In this document: positions 9,601 to 19,480 of the stretch, in pieces
How positions within the stretch are numbered: the first letter of the stretch is position 1
Layout of the letters: the number at the start of each line of letters is the position of its first letter
Origin: an uncultured Mollicutes bacterium
GTDB taxonomy: Bacteria > Bacillota_I > Bacilli_A > ML615J-28 > CAG-313
Reading direction: 5' to 3'
NCBI GenBank assembly: GCA_900539265.1
Contig: UQBM01000009.1
Location: forward strand, 4,397-68,396
Length of the DNA: 64,000 bases
The notes under the pieces: model-generated
Databases searched by the model: none
Seen by the model: the letters and a program-made list of their open reading frames with translations, nothing else
Told to the model about the DNA's origin: nothing
Program-made: the position numbers and the translations under genes

Positions 9601-12600
9601 ATGTTAGAAATACGTTTGGTTTTGATTTTTATGCTGATGATGAAGCACCAGTATTAAAAGATGCATCATATGAAAAAATATATGATAAAAATCTTAAAAA
9701 AGATCGTTATTATTTAACTCTTACAGTTTATGATAATCACTATGCTCAATCAATTACACCAATTCTCTTTACTTCAAATGAAAGTTATACTTTCTTAACC
9801 GAAAATCCAATTCCTATTTATAGTGAGAAAGGTAAAGATAGTAAAGTTAGGTTTGAAATAACTGATCTTTTAGATGATATTTGTGAAGATGAATTAATTA
9901 CTAGTGCTTTAGCTTTTTCAATTGATGATTATGCTTTGAATTCTAATATCTATTTATGTCAACTTCCTGGAACTAAGGGTGAGTTCAAATTTACTAAGGA
10001 TGGTACACTTAGTGGAACTGATTTAGTCATTTTATCAGTCTATGAAGATGAAGTAGTTGATTTAACAAAATATCTTGCAACTGCAGATGCATCAGTAGAT
10101 GCAGATAAAGATTATTTAAAATATCTATCTTGGTCATCATCAAATGAAGAAATTGCTCAAGTGAAGGATGGACAAGTAAAGGGCATTAAAGTAGGTAGAA
10201 CAACAATTACAGTTCAAGAAGCGATGGATTTAAAACAAGCAGTGATTATTATTAATGTTAAAGAGCGTCCAACACAAGGTTTATTAGCATCACAAAAAAA
10301 TCTAGCTGTTCAAAAAGATGTTGATAGTGCAAGTAATGAAAAAATTGAATCAATTAGATTTTCATATTTTAAAACCCTTTTTGCCTATTCAAGAGCAGCC
10401 CAAACTAGTGAAATTGGATCAACTGGTAGCAAAATATTTATATCTAGTCTTCCATCTATTAACTTTTATCCAGGTGAAAGAATTCAGTTATTTTATGATT
10501 TAGATCCTTGGTATGTTGAGGATCAATATAAATTATCTTTTTCTTCAACGAATCCTTCGGTGGCAAGTGTAGATGAAAATGGTGTTGTTACTGGCCTTAA
10601 AAAGGGTAATACAACAATTGTTTTAAGTGTTGAAGGTTCCAATATTATGGCAAGGATTAGGGTAACAGTTAAAAGTGAGTTTGTTATTGAAGATAGGGTA
10701 CTAGTTGCATATAAGGGGTTAGGTGGCGATGTCGTTATTCCCGATGATGAAGGGATATATGCAATTGGTGCATATGCATTTTGTTTATATGAAACAGATA
10801 ACACAGTTGATTTACCAGAAGATGATTATGACGCGAATAAGATACCTTCAAGTAATACTACTATTAAATCGGTAATCATTCCAAATGGGGTTGAAGAAAT
10901 TCAAAAATATGCTTTTTATAATTGTTTAGGTCTAGAAAGTGTTACTATTCCTAATACTGTTAAATACATCAGAGAATATGCTTTTTATAAAGATGTAAAA
11001 CTACAGTCAATTAATTTAGATAGCGTGCAAACAATTGGTGCATATGCATTTTATAATTGTGAATTATTGAATAATATTCATTTAGATAAAATTTATACTA
11101 TTGGTGAAAATGCTTTTGAAAATTGTACAACGCTTGATAAAGTTGATATTAGTACTTTAAGAAATTCTGGCAAAGAGATATTTAAAGGATGTAAGGCTTT
11201 AAAAGAAGTAATTTTTGCTACAAATACTAAACTTTCATACGCAATGTTTGTTTCTTGTGGAATTGAACAGGTGACTTTATATGAAACAGTAGAAATTCCT
11301 GAATTTTGCTTTGCGAAATGTGAGAATTTAACAGATGTTTTTATTGCATCATCATTAGTTAAAATTTCTAAGGGTGCGTTTAGTGAATGTACAAAATTAG
11401 TTAATATTAAATTTAGTGGTAGTGTTGATAAAATTGATGAGCAGGTTTTTTATAAATGTACTTCTTTAAGAACAATTATGCTTCCTAATTGTGATGTTGA
11501 ACTTGGTGCATATACATTTTATATGTGTGAATCATTAGAAGAAATTCAATTTGCTGCTAATACAAGGTTAACAAATCTTTCTGGTTCAATTTTTGAAGGA
11601 ACGATGGTATCAGAATTTGTAGTTGATGATAATAATCAATACTATTCCGTACAAGGAGCATATGTATTAAATAAGGATAAAAATAAAATCATTTTTATAG
11701 TGCCAACTTTAAGCGAAAAAAATATCATTATTCCAGACACAATTACTATCATTGGTGAAGGAGCATTTAGTGGACTAGATATTGAACAAATTACAATTAT
11801 GAATCCTAATACAGTAATTGAATCCTTTGCTTTTACAAATTGTAAAAATTTAACCCATGTCTTTTTACCAGAAGAAAATAATATTGTAATAAGAAAACGT
11901 GCTTTTAGTTATACGACGGCTTTAGTAGAGGTTAGCAATTTGGAGCAAGTGTTAACAGTTGAAGAGTATGCTTTTGCTAATAGTGGAATTAAGGAAGTAA
12001 CTATTGGTAGCAATGCAACTTATGGTGAAGGTGCTTTTTATCAATCATCAGTTGAAAAAGTGACAATTGGTAAAAATAGTATTTTTGGTCTTGGTGCCTT
12101 TCAAAATTGCCAATACTTAACAACTGTTGTGATGCCTGAAGAAGGTAATGTTCATTTTGGTGTTGCTTGTTTTGCAAATGATAGTAAATTGGCTGAGATT
12201 GATTTATCAAAAATTGATAGTATAATTGAAAAAGAGACATTCTATGGCTGTTCAAGTTTATCGAAAGCTAACTTAGAAACTGTTGAAGAAATTGGTGACT
12301 ATGCTTTTAGTGATTGTGCATCTTTAGTTTATTTGAATATACCAAAAGTTGTTAAAATTGGTGAGGGAGCTTTTTCAAGATATGATGAAAATGGAGGTGC
12401 TCCTCAAATCTTTGATTTAATCCTACCAAATACTTTAAAAGTATTATCTGATGGTGCTTTTTTAGGTTGTGAAGGATTAACAAAGGTGGTTTTACCAGAA
12501 TCAATTGAAGAGGTGGGAGATTACTTATTTGCTTATTGTATTAATTTACAAGAAGTAGAATTACCAACAAATATGAAATATGTTGGTTTATATAGTTTTG

Positions 12601-14057
12601 CGGGATGCAAATCATTAACAAATATCAATTTAGAGAATGTTGAAGAAATTGCTGATTATGCTTTTACTTCATCCGAAATTTTACAAAAAGTTACATTATC
12701 TAATGTTGTAAAAATTGGTTTTGGTAGTTTTGCAAGTACAAGCGTTAGTGGCAATCATCAGCTTGATAAATTAGTAAGTGTTGGTGATTATGCCTTCCAA
12801 AATACTTATTTAACCACTTTTAATGCACCAAATTTAGAAAAAATTGGAATTGCTGCTTTTGAAAATAATCAATTATTAACATCATTTGTTTTTGGTTCAA
12901 ATTTAAAAGAGGTTGGTAAAAAAGCCTTTGATGGATGTGTTAATTTAGTTAATTATTATTATGATAATCCAACAACTGGTCAAAAAGTTACTACTTTTAA
13001 ATTGAATGATTATGCTTATTTGAAAGATAGTATTTTATATACGAAACTTCCAAATGGTAAATATCAATTATCATCCATTCCTAGTGGTTTAAATATAGAT
13101 ACTTTAATTATTGATGAGGGAACTTACCGAATTGAAGATTTTGCAGGAAGCATGAATAAGTTTATTGAAAAAATTGTTTTCCCAGATTCATTAAAAACTA
13201 TTGGTAACTATGCTTTTTATAAGTTTGAAAATTTAAAAGAAGTGGAATTTAAATCATTTACAGCTCCAACTTTTGAAGATGCATATAATAAAGCAGCATC
13301 ATTAGTTGAAACTGATCCAGGATATGATTTATTACATAAATATTTTGATTTATTTGGTTATGAACTTTATTATTATACATTTATTGATTTAGTTGGTAAG
13401 AGAGAACCAATTAAGATGATTTTGCCAGCAAACACTGATATTGAAGGTTATGATTCAATTGTATATCAAGCTTATTTTGGAACGGTTGAAAATGCTACAA
13501 GATCTACTTATCAAGCAATGCATAAAAATATGATTACCTTCCTTGAAAAAGCAGAAAAAATAAATGATATTGAAATAGTTAATTTATCACATGAGAAATT
13601 AATTAATGATGCTATTACTGCCTACAATGCTATTAAGCAAGATCCAACAATCTTTGGTATTGATTTAGAAGATTGGAATAATCTTGTTGATAAAGTATTT
13701 GAATCAAAAACAACGTTAATGCAAATTAAATTATCTAAAGCTTCATTAGAAGTTCAAAATTTACAACAAGAAATTAATAATTTACCAACAACATTCAATA
13801 TTAATTTATTAGATACTTTAAAAACAATTTCGAACAAAATTAATAATTTGAAAGCAGATGATAAATTAATTTTGGATTTGACAAATTATAATAATTTGGT
13901 TTCATCTTATAATGAATATATAGCAAATTTAGAAGCTGAAATAATGCCAACAATTAAGGCAATTGACAGTACAATGATCTATGTAGTTATATCTACTATT
14001 GGTAGTTTATCAGTAATAGCAATGGTATTAGTTAGCAAAAAGTTTTTATTTAAATAG
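6606..14057 (+). CDS. Giant surface lipoprotein subtilase (S8) with PA, Ig-like and BspA-type leucine-rich repeats
   Basis: 2483 residues, start preceded by AGGAGG. The N-terminus is a lipoprotein signal with lipobox LIAC (Cys18). A lactocepin-like subtilase domain follows: catalytic Asp219 (VAILDSGFD), His290 (HGTHVAGI), oxyanion region NMSLGSS and Ser613 (GTSMAAPN), with a protease-associated insert at about 470-525. Next come Fn3-like beta domains to about 1050, two Ig-like (Big_2-type) domains at about 1135-1222 and 1277-1358, then a long array of BspA-type LRR_5 units at about 1360-2220 (recurrent IGAYAFYNC-like cores). A helical stretch at 2300-2440 and a C-terminal transmembrane helix (2458-2480) ending in KKFLFK follow. 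All catalytic residues are present, so it should be an active cell-surface protease. The neighbouring Opp importer suggests peptides are taken up, as with lactococcal PrtP; this is inference. Anchors at both ends are unusual. Confidence 0.92.
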   Translation: MKKKIISFFVIVFLLIACVSCEKKNQGIVDGVIDFNNPQNLQILRSDLKLTQEQVMSKIKADNIKKNNGYVDNDEIVTLIKLEDEALIDSYINKYSDKSDSVAEFATSNIGKNKTLRIKQKQEALINELKAKDLILSVEYQYTTIINAIAVKVTYKNFKKLAKLENVEAAYLTDTYNLPQSVDVETSAVENIVDVYPTGIFNSSSVKFTGEGTAVAILDSGFDCSHSVFSKQPSVQMITDKDISAILNQTKAATLSSGLELSDVYYSRKIPFVYDYADKDHDVFPYDSEHGTHVAGIIGGSDDTITGVAVNTQLVLQKVFPDLDDGAATEDILAALEDAVLLGVDAINMSLGSSCGFSREYDNDAINEIYDKINESGISLITAASNSYSSAFGGEQGNTNMVTNPDSGTVGSPSTYYAALSVASISGTKSKYIIGNDSQIFFFKESNDINGNENDFFKEIGLKEGETKTFEYVTVPGVGLQVNYSTLGDLTGKIALVRRGDNTFEEKAQNAKNAGALACIIYNNVEGDISMSMGKSDHIPTISISKDDGVKLASKDKGTLTISYNYQAGPFMSDFSSWGPTPSLELKPEITAHGGNILSSVPGGGYDQISGTSMAAPNLCGIVVLIRQYLKEQYPSYTAKEISVLTNQLLMSTATIIKNEEGNPYSPRKQGAGLASLYNAVNTKAYITVDGSDRTKLELFDDPKRTGEYTMEFNVVNLSNTTVSYNLDLIGMTESVSSSDSKHVAEMSQILNGNVNFEVISGGTLNDKTLKVEANQTAKIKVQYSLTTEDKKLIDSLFPYGMFVEGFVKLVATDSNEIDLNVPFLAFYGDWTEAPMFDKTYYEVEKEANDPSIDEEDKLKADYYATTPYGSYFYNYIIPLGTYLYDIDTTKYDNISASDDKIAISNILGTIDGISSVYGGLLRCAKEMRYTIVDKLTGEVVWENIDYNANKAYSLGGSPIPYYDFLDISSYQLGLVNNRQYEFKMEALLDYKDGGVNTNVRNTFGFDFYADDEAPVLKDASYEKIYDKNLKKDRYYLTLTVYDNHYAQSITPILFTSNESYTFLTENPIPIYSEKGKDSKVRFEITDLLDDICEDELITSALAFSIDDYALNSNIYLCQLPGTKGEFKFTKDGTLSGTDLVILSVYEDEVVDLTKYLATADASVDADKDYLKYLSWSSSNEEIAQVKDGQVKGIKVGRTTITVQEAMDLKQAVIIINVKERPTQGLLASQKNLAVQKDVDSASNEKIESIRFSYFKTLFAYSRAAQTSEIGSTGSKIFISSLPSINFYPGERIQLFYDLDPWYVEDQYKLSFSSTNPSVASVDENGVVTGLKKGNTTIVLSVEGSNIMARIRVTVKSEFVIEDRVLVAYKGLGGDVVIPDDEGIYAIGAYAFCLYETDNTVDLPEDDYDANKIPSSNTTIKSVIIPNGVEEIQKYAFYNCLGLESVTIPNTVKYIREYAFYKDVKLQSINLDSVQTIGAYAFYNCELLNNIHLDKIYTIGENAFENCTTLDKVDISTLRNSGKEIFKGCKALKEVIFATNTKLSYAMFVSCGIEQVTLYETVEIPEFCFAKCENLTDVFIASSLVKISKGAFSECTKLVNIKFSGSVDKIDEQVFYKCTSLRTIMLPNCDVELGAYTFYMCESLEEIQFAANTRLTNLSGSIFEGTMVSEFVVDDNNQYYSVQGAYVLNKDKNKIIFIVPTLSEKNIIIPDTITIIGEGAFSGLDIEQITIMNPNTVIESFAFTNCKNLTHVFLPEENNIVIRKRAFSYTTALVEVSNLEQVLTVEEYAFANSGIKEVTIGSNATYGEGAFYQSSVEKVTIGKNSIFGLGAFQNCQYLTTVVMPEEGNVHFGVACFANDSKLAEIDLSKIDSIIEKETFYGCSSLSKANLETVEEIGDYAFSDCASLVYLNIPKVVKIGEGAFSRYDENGGAPQIFDLILPNTLKVLSDGAFLGCEGLTKVVLPESIEEVGDYLFAYCINLQEVELPTNMKYVGLYSFAGCKSLTNINLENVEEIADYAFTSSEILQKVTLSNVVKIGFGSFASTSVSGNHQLDKLVSVGDYAFQNTYLTTFNAPNLEKIGIAAFENNQLLTSFVFGSNLKEVGKKAFDGCVNLVNYYYDNPTTGQKVTTFKLNDYAYLKDSILYTKLPNGKYQLSSIPSGLNIDTLIIDEGTYRIEDFAGSMNKFIEKIVFPDSLKTIGNYAFYKFENLKEVEFKSFTAPTFEDAYNKAASLVETDPGYDLLHKYFDLFGYELYYYTFIDLVGKREPIKMILPANTDIEGYDSIVYQAYFGTVENATRSTYQAMHKNMITFLEKAEKINDIEIVNLSHEKLINDAITAYNAIKQDPTIFGIDLEDWNNLVDKVFESKTTLMQIKLSKASLEVQNLQQEINNLPTTFNINLLDTLKTISNKINNLKADDKLILDLTNYNNLVSSYNEYIANLEAEIMPTIKAIDSTMIYVVISTIGSLSVIAMVLVSKKFLFK
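10690..13260 (+). repeat. BspA-type leucine-rich repeat array inside the giant subtilase
   Basis: About 860 residues of tandem 20-24-residue units with the pattern of LRR_5: a hydrophobic-rich beta part, an NxxxIGxxAFxxCxxL core and a short connector. Examples are IQKYAFYNCLGLESVTIP and IGDYAFSDCASLVYLNIP. Such repeats usually form a solenoid that binds proteins or host surfaces. A shorter array of the same kind occurs in the protease at the right edge of the window. Confidence 0.85.
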
Positions 14058-14066
14058 GAGGGCTAT

Positions 14067-14627
14067 ATGAAAAAGAAAACAATAATAATTATATCTATTT
14101 GTATAGCTGTCGCTATTGGAATAACAATCTTATGTATATGTTTATTTGGTGGAAAATTGAAGAAACATATGAAATATATTGACAAATCGATGCAACAAGT
14201 TAAATCAATTGATACAATATTATCGGTCACTGATACGGAAATATTGGTTTATCAATATATTAAAGAAGTTGATTTTATGGAAGATAATAGTGCAGTTATA
14301 ACTACTAATAATAGAACTTTAGGTTCTAGTTATGAGTTAGGAGATTCAATTAATACTGAAAAGCAAGAAAATATGAATCGTAATGATTTGTTCAAAATGT
14401 GTTTGGAAAAGAAATATTTTTCTGAATATCAAATAGAAGATGGTGTTTTGACCTTTGATGTTTCTAAAGAAAATATCAGTAAAGTATTCAATACTGAAAA
14501 TTTTGAAATTATGAATGATGCAAAATTTACATTTACTTTTAAAAATAAACAATTAGTATCAATTAATTGTGTATTTCAAACTCTATCTTTAAAAAATGTC
14601 AATATTGATATTACTTATCAATATTAA
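14067..14627 (+). CDS. Membrane-anchored protein of unknown function
   Basis: 186 residues. One N-terminal transmembrane helix (about residues 5-27, rich in Ile, ending before KLKKHMKY) acts as an uncleaved anchor or signal. The rest is a predicted extracytoplasmic mixed alpha/beta domain whose end alternates hydrophobic strands (FTFTFKNKQLVSINCVFQT). AGGAGGG lies 5 bases upstream of ATG. It sits 9 bases after the subtilase and 11 bases before the next lipoprotein, so it is translated from the same message. I do not recognise the family; it may be an accessory or stabilising factor for the neighbouring surface proteins. Confidence 0.7.
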   Translation: MKKKTIIIISICIAVAIGITILCICLFGGKLKKHMKYIDKSMQQVKSIDTILSVTDTEILVYQYIKEVDFMEDNSAVITTNNRTLGSSYELGDSINTEKQENMNRNDLFKMCLEKKYFSEYQIEDGVLTFDVSKENISKVFNTENFEIMNDAKFTFTFKNKQLVSINCVFQTLSLKNVNIDITYQY

Positions 14628-14638
14628 GGAGGATGAAA

Positions 14639-16933
14639 ATGAGAAAGATTTTAACAATACTATTAACATTTCTAGGTCTTTTAACAATTTCTTCATGTAA
14701 ATCATGCAAGAAAGAAGCATTAGCTACACCTACTAATCTTACGATTAGTGAAGAAGGTTTAATTACTTGGGATAATGTAGCCAATGCTAGTGAGTATGTA
14801 ATTTATATTAATGATGATTCATATAATGTTTCTAAAAATGAATATCAAGTAAGTGATTTAACAAAAGATTTTACCTATTATGTATATGCTAAAGGAACGA
14901 ATTATTTAGATTCTAAACCTACTGATAAGAAAGTATATAAAGCAAAAGTGAAACCACCAGTAGTTTTAGATCCGATTACAATTGGTATTAGTGGACCATC
15001 AGAAGTAAAATCAGAAAAAAGTATAAAACTAACAGCTACTGTTGAGGGTACAGATAATAAAGAAGTTACTTGGTCAATTAAAGATGGTTTAGAATATGCA
15101 AGTATAACCCAAGATGGTACTTTAACAGCAGAAGCTGTAAATGGTGATACAATTATTGAAGTAATTGCAACTAGCAAATATGATTCAACTAAATCAGCTT
15201 CTAAAATAATTACAATTGTTGCTAAACCAGTTTTAACGCAAGCGATGTTAGATGCTTTAAATCAAGACAAAATTTCTTTTGAAGGATATATTAATATTAG
15301 TTTATATACAATTGGGTTATTTGAAAAATTACAATCAACATATGTTACTGATGTGAAGACAGCAATGGACGGAACAAATTGGTTTGCCCAATACGAAAAT
15401 GGTGATACAGGAACAATTATGAGCTTATACTACAAAAACAATAATAATAAAGCATGTCAAGTAGGTGTAAGTTTTATGAATGAAGAAGAATATTTTCCAA
15501 TGCTCGATGATTTAGGCAATGAAGTATCATTTATTGATTCGGGATTATATAATGGATTAAAAAATTTAACTGTCAATGATTTTACCTTTAATTTAGAAAC
15601 CTGGCGATATGAATATACAGGAAATGATGAAACCTTACCATCTAAGGTTCTTGCTGCAGCAAATCCGTATGATTTTGTTCCTACTGGTTTTGCATTAATT
15701 ATTGAAGAAAACGAAATTATGGGAATTTATTCAAAAAGTGAACCAGATTATTCATTAGTGGATGGTTATAAAGGAATTCAAGAGTTAATTGTAACAATAA
15801 ATTTAGGAGAATTTGTGAATGTTCCTACGATTTCTAAATATGATCACGAGGATATTCATGATGAGTTACAATTAGCAATCGATAATATGAATGCTCTTAC
15901 TTCTTATACGCTAGATTTTAAAGAAATTACAGCTTCTTATATGTCATCTGGTATTGTAGAAAGTGGATTTACTGAATATATTACAGATACGGATTGTTAT
16001 TTTGCTCCATATAATGTTAAATATGATTCACAATTAAATGAAATTCATACATATTTAGAGAATGCAAGTTATGGCTATAAGAAAATAAATGACAATCTAT
16101 ACAATACGTATTATCAAGATACTGATGGTGCATATTATGCAACTCGTGCATATAAGAGTGATTTTAGTTTAGCTAAACCAACATTTGCATTTGCAGCAGA
16201 AATATTTAGAACGTATTATGAAAATCCAGAGGATGGTACAATAACTTATTATGTTGATGATGTGATGAGCCCTGTTGCTTCAACTTTCTACTATGGAGTT
16301 GGTAATGATATTAATTTATATGGTATTTTTGCAACTCGTGGTTATATATCAACAAGCGAATCGTTTACTCCATATGTGGTTGTTAAAGATGGATATATTA
16401 TTGAGGCATGTTTTTATTTCTATATCGGTTCAATCTATGGTGTGGTAGAACTTAAATACGACGATTTTAATACTACTACTTTACCAGATAATGTCGAGGT
16501 TGAATTTGAGACAAGGGAAGTTCCTAGTTCTTGGAATGAGTTAACAATTGAGGTAACTAGTGGATCAGATCCAACAACTGAAGATGAATATACTGCTAAT
16601 GCCTTAGATTATTTGAAGAGATATTTTGAAAATGATAATATTGATAATGAATTGCCTTTCTTTGGTAACGCCCTAGGTGATACTTATGGCTTTGGCTTAA
16701 CAACTATTTATATTCCTAAAGGGCAAGATAAAGTGAAGAATGCAATTGTTTTCTACTATGATGTACCTCTTGATATCAATTATACAATTGATTCATCATT
16801 AAAAGAGGTAGAAAGTTATCTACTGTCTCTTGGTTTTATAAGAGATAGTAATGGTAATTTTAAAAAAGGCAATATTAATATTGCTCCAACTGATTATAGT
16901 TTAGATCTACTAATCTATGTTTGGAAAGATTAA
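14639..16933 (+). CDS. Large lipoprotein with Fn3-like and Ig-like N-terminal domains
   Basis: 764 residues from ATG 14639. The upstream ATG at 14633 directly abuts the AAGGAGG at 14626-14632 and cannot be used, while 14639 has a spacing of six. The lipobox is ISSC. An Fn3-like domain (about 27-100; ITWDNVANASEYVIYIND) and a Big_2-type Ig domain (about 112-200; VTWSIKDGLEYASITQDGTL) precede about 560 residues without a recognised fold. That part shows the same three-segment layout as the next lipoprotein (LxxALxxMxxxxxYT near the middle and a Trp-containing P-x-S-W segment late), so the two look like paralogs with different N-terminal modules. It is a surface-exposed binding protein of unknown ligand. 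Confidence 0.82.
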   Translation: MRKILTILLTFLGLLTISSCKSCKKEALATPTNLTISEEGLITWDNVANASEYVIYINDDSYNVSKNEYQVSDLTKDFTYYVYAKGTNYLDSKPTDKKVYKAKVKPPVVLDPITIGISGPSEVKSEKSIKLTATVEGTDNKEVTWSIKDGLEYASITQDGTLTAEAVNGDTIIEVIATSKYDSTKSASKIITIVAKPVLTQAMLDALNQDKISFEGYINISLYTIGLFEKLQSTYVTDVKTAMDGTNWFAQYENGDTGTIMSLYYKNNNNKACQVGVSFMNEEEYFPMLDDLGNEVSFIDSGLYNGLKNLTVNDFTFNLETWRYEYTGNDETLPSKVLAAANPYDFVPTGFALIIEENEIMGIYSKSEPDYSLVDGYKGIQELIVTINLGEFVNVPTISKYDHEDIHDELQLAIDNMNALTSYTLDFKEITASYMSSGIVESGFTEYITDTDCYFAPYNVKYDSQLNEIHTYLENASYGYKKINDNLYNTYYQDTDGAYYATRAYKSDFSLAKPTFAFAAEIFRTYYENPEDGTITYYVDDVMSPVASTFYYGVGNDINLYGIFATRGYISTSESFTPYVVVKDGYIIEACFYFYIGSIYGVVELKYDDFNTTTLPDNVEVEFETREVPSSWNELTIEVTSGSDPTTEDEYTANALDYLKRYFENDNIDNELPFFGNALGDTYGFGLTTIYIPKGQDKVKNAIVFYYDVPLDINYTIDSSLKEVESYLLSLGFIRDSNGNFKKGNINIAPTDYSLDLLIYVWKD

Positions 16934-16951
16934 TTTTAGAAAGGAAAATAT

Positions 16952-19459
16952 ATGAATATGAAAACCAAACAATTTATTACTAAAAATTTTATATTTGTAT
17001 TAGCAGTTTTACTATTGATGGCTTTTACTGGATGTAAAAAAACCTATGAAGTAAAATTTGATAGTGCAGGTGGTAGCTCTGTTGAAACTCAAGAAGTCAA
17101 AAAGAATGGAACAGTTACAAAACCAGCTAATCCAACTAAAGATGGATATGAATTTGAAAATTGGTTATTAGATGGAACAGCTTATGATTTTGATACTAAA
17201 GTTACATCTAGTTTTACTTTAGTCGCTTCTTGGAAAGAAGTGTCTAATCCACAAAAAGCAACAATTGAAATTACATCAGACAAAGATGTGATGCAATATG
17301 ATGGTTCAATTCAATTTGAAGTGAAAGTTACTAATGCAAACAATGATGCATACACTTTATCAACTAATTATGATGATTTAGTTCAAATTGAAAACAATGT
17401 TTTAACATTAAAAACTGAAATTACACTTGATAAATTTGTTACTGTAACAGCAACTTTAACTGAAGATCCTACTGTTAAAGCATCAAAATCAATTACAATT
17501 AAAGCACCAACTATTGAAGGACAAGTTGGAGAATTAACATCAAACATGTTAAAAGAAATTGGTAATCAAAGTATAACTATAACTGGTGTTTTAACAGATT
17601 ATTATAGAGATTTCAAAAATAGTGCTAATAATAGTACAAATGCTTATGATATGGTTGTTAAGATGAATGATGGTTTTTGGTATGGTGAATGGAATCATCA
17701 ACTTGCAGTAGATAATAAAATGGTAGATTACTATCGTCGTAGTGAAAAAGATGGATATCGTGATTCATATGGTAATGTTGGTCATGCTTTAGAAAGATTA
17801 TATATCAATAAAAATAATGAATTATCATCTGCTATTGAAAAAAATTATAATAGTTTTCCTGTTCTTTGGGAACAACAACATTTATGGAATCATCTTGCAA
17901 ATTTACAAATTACAAAGTTTAAATATGATGCAGAAAATGATGTATATGAATATATGGCTGATTTAACACAAGAATCTGATTTATATTTAATGACTTATTT
18001 ATCATTCTCACTTACTCCAATATTATCTGATACTTTAGATAAATTATATTTAAAGGTGGAAAATGGTAAAGTAACACAATTATTAGCTCAAACAGAAATT
18101 TTATATTATGGTAGCAATACGGAAGAAGATCCTGATGCTATGAGTTATTCTGATGTTAGAATTTCTTTCAGTAATGTTGGTACAACTATTGTTGAAAGTC
18201 CTAAGCCTTTTGATGCTCCAGATTATGCAGATAAATTACAAGCTGCTTTAGAAAAAATGCAAAACGCTAAAAACTATACATTTAGAGCAACAGATACTCA
18301 AACAAGTGCTCCTTCAGGAGATAGTGGAGATTATGAACTTTCTGCAACTACTTTTGCTGCAAAAGGTGCTTTAGTATCATTAGCAGTAAAAGATTTTGTA
18401 TCAAGTGTAGGAACTGTAGGATGTTATGGCCTTGTAACTGAGGATGCAATATTATTTGCTAATACAGGTAAATATTCATATTCAATGGATGGTAATGATT
18501 ACTTTACTAATTATTCAGGATATAAACAAAATGCTGATGGTACATATGATGAATTTAAGTATAATTCAACACTTGGTGCTTTAGAAGGTACTAAAAAGGT
18601 AAATGGTAATATTTTTGATGTAATGCCAAAATTTGATTTATCACCTAACATTTTTATATTTGAAACTTCTTCAATTAAAAATGGGGTTACAACTTATACA
18701 TTTAGATTAAATGAAACTGCTATTGCAAGAGATGTTGCCAAAGAACTTTCTGCATATAAATATGCTGAAAATGCATCATCATCATCATCTACAGCATTTA
18801 GAATAGTTGTTAGTGATAATGGCGATTTAGTTTCAACAACTTTCCCTTATGATCTTATTAGTGGAACTTATATTGGATATTGTACAACTACATATTCAAA
18901 TGTAGGTACAACTGTTCTTGAAGATGATACATTTACAGGTTATGTTCCTCGTGTTGTTAAAACTTCATGGGATCAATATACTACTAAATATTATAGTCCT
19001 GATTGTTCAACACTTACATCTCGTGATGAAAATACTGCAATTGTTTTAGAAGATGCTTATGGTGTTGCTGCAAGTAGCATTCCTAATCCAACTGTATTCT
19101 TAACTGCTTTTGGCGATAATATCAGTGGACCATTCTTTGATTGGAAAGAAAAAGGTGTTGATTCTGATGGGAATCCAATCTATAGTAAATTTATTAGTAT
19201 TGTTGCAACATCAACTGATTTTGATGAAAATGCTAAAATTTTAAATTTTGATGAGATTATTGAAGTTTTGGGTGAAGAATTAGAAAAACTTGGTTTTAAA
19301 CTTTCAATTGCTAATACTGATACATCAGGTGGTGAATTTGGTCAAAGCAATCGATATGTATGCTATGTAAACGAAGATATTCAAATTGTAATTGAAAATA
19401 ATCACACCAAATATTTCTGGATTTATTTCTATAAAACTGGAGAATGGACTCTAAAATAA
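16952..19459 (+). CDS. Large lipoprotein with InlB-type repeat, paralog of the upstream lipoprotein
   Basis: 835 residues. Lipobox FTGC. Residues 30-92 form one InlB/Listeria-Bacteroides repeat (KFDSAGGSSVETQEVKKNG, DGYEFENWLLDGTAYDF, ASWKE). A short Ig-like domain follows to about 180. The remaining 650 residues have no family I recognise but share with the 14639 protein a segment LQAALEKMQNAKNYTFRA (there LQLAIDNMNALTSYTLDF) and a late TSWDQYT block. AAAGGA lies about 6 bases before the start. It is 18 bases after the previous gene and probably in the same transcript. Confidence 0.82.
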   Translation: MNMKTKQFITKNFIFVLAVLLLMAFTGCKKTYEVKFDSAGGSSVETQEVKKNGTVTKPANPTKDGYEFENWLLDGTAYDFDTKVTSSFTLVASWKEVSNPQKATIEITSDKDVMQYDGSIQFEVKVTNANNDAYTLSTNYDDLVQIENNVLTLKTEITLDKFVTVTATLTEDPTVKASKSITIKAPTIEGQVGELTSNMLKEIGNQSITITGVLTDYYRDFKNSANNSTNAYDMVVKMNDGFWYGEWNHQLAVDNKMVDYYRRSEKDGYRDSYGNVGHALERLYINKNNELSSAIEKNYNSFPVLWEQQHLWNHLANLQITKFKYDAENDVYEYMADLTQESDLYLMTYLSFSLTPILSDTLDKLYLKVENGKVTQLLAQTEILYYGSNTEEDPDAMSYSDVRISFSNVGTTIVESPKPFDAPDYADKLQAALEKMQNAKNYTFRATDTQTSAPSGDSGDYELSATTFAAKGALVSLAVKDFVSSVGTVGCYGLVTEDAILFANTGKYSYSMDGNDYFTNYSGYKQNADGTYDEFKYNSTLGALEGTKKVNGNIFDVMPKFDLSPNIFIFETSSIKNGVTTYTFRLNETAIARDVAKELSAYKYAENASSSSSTAFRIVVSDNGDLVSTTFPYDLISGTYIGYCTTTYSNVGTTVLEDDTFTGYVPRVVKTSWDQYTTKYYSPDCSTLTSRDENTAIVLEDAYGVAASSIPNPTVFLTAFGDNISGPFFDWKEKGVDSDGNPIYSKFISIVATSTDFDENAKILNFDEIIEVLGEELEKLGFKLSIANTDTSGGEFGQSNRYVCYVNEDIQIVIENNHTKYFWIYFYKTGEWTLK

Positions 19460-19480
19460 AAAAGAAAGTAGAGGTCGTTA

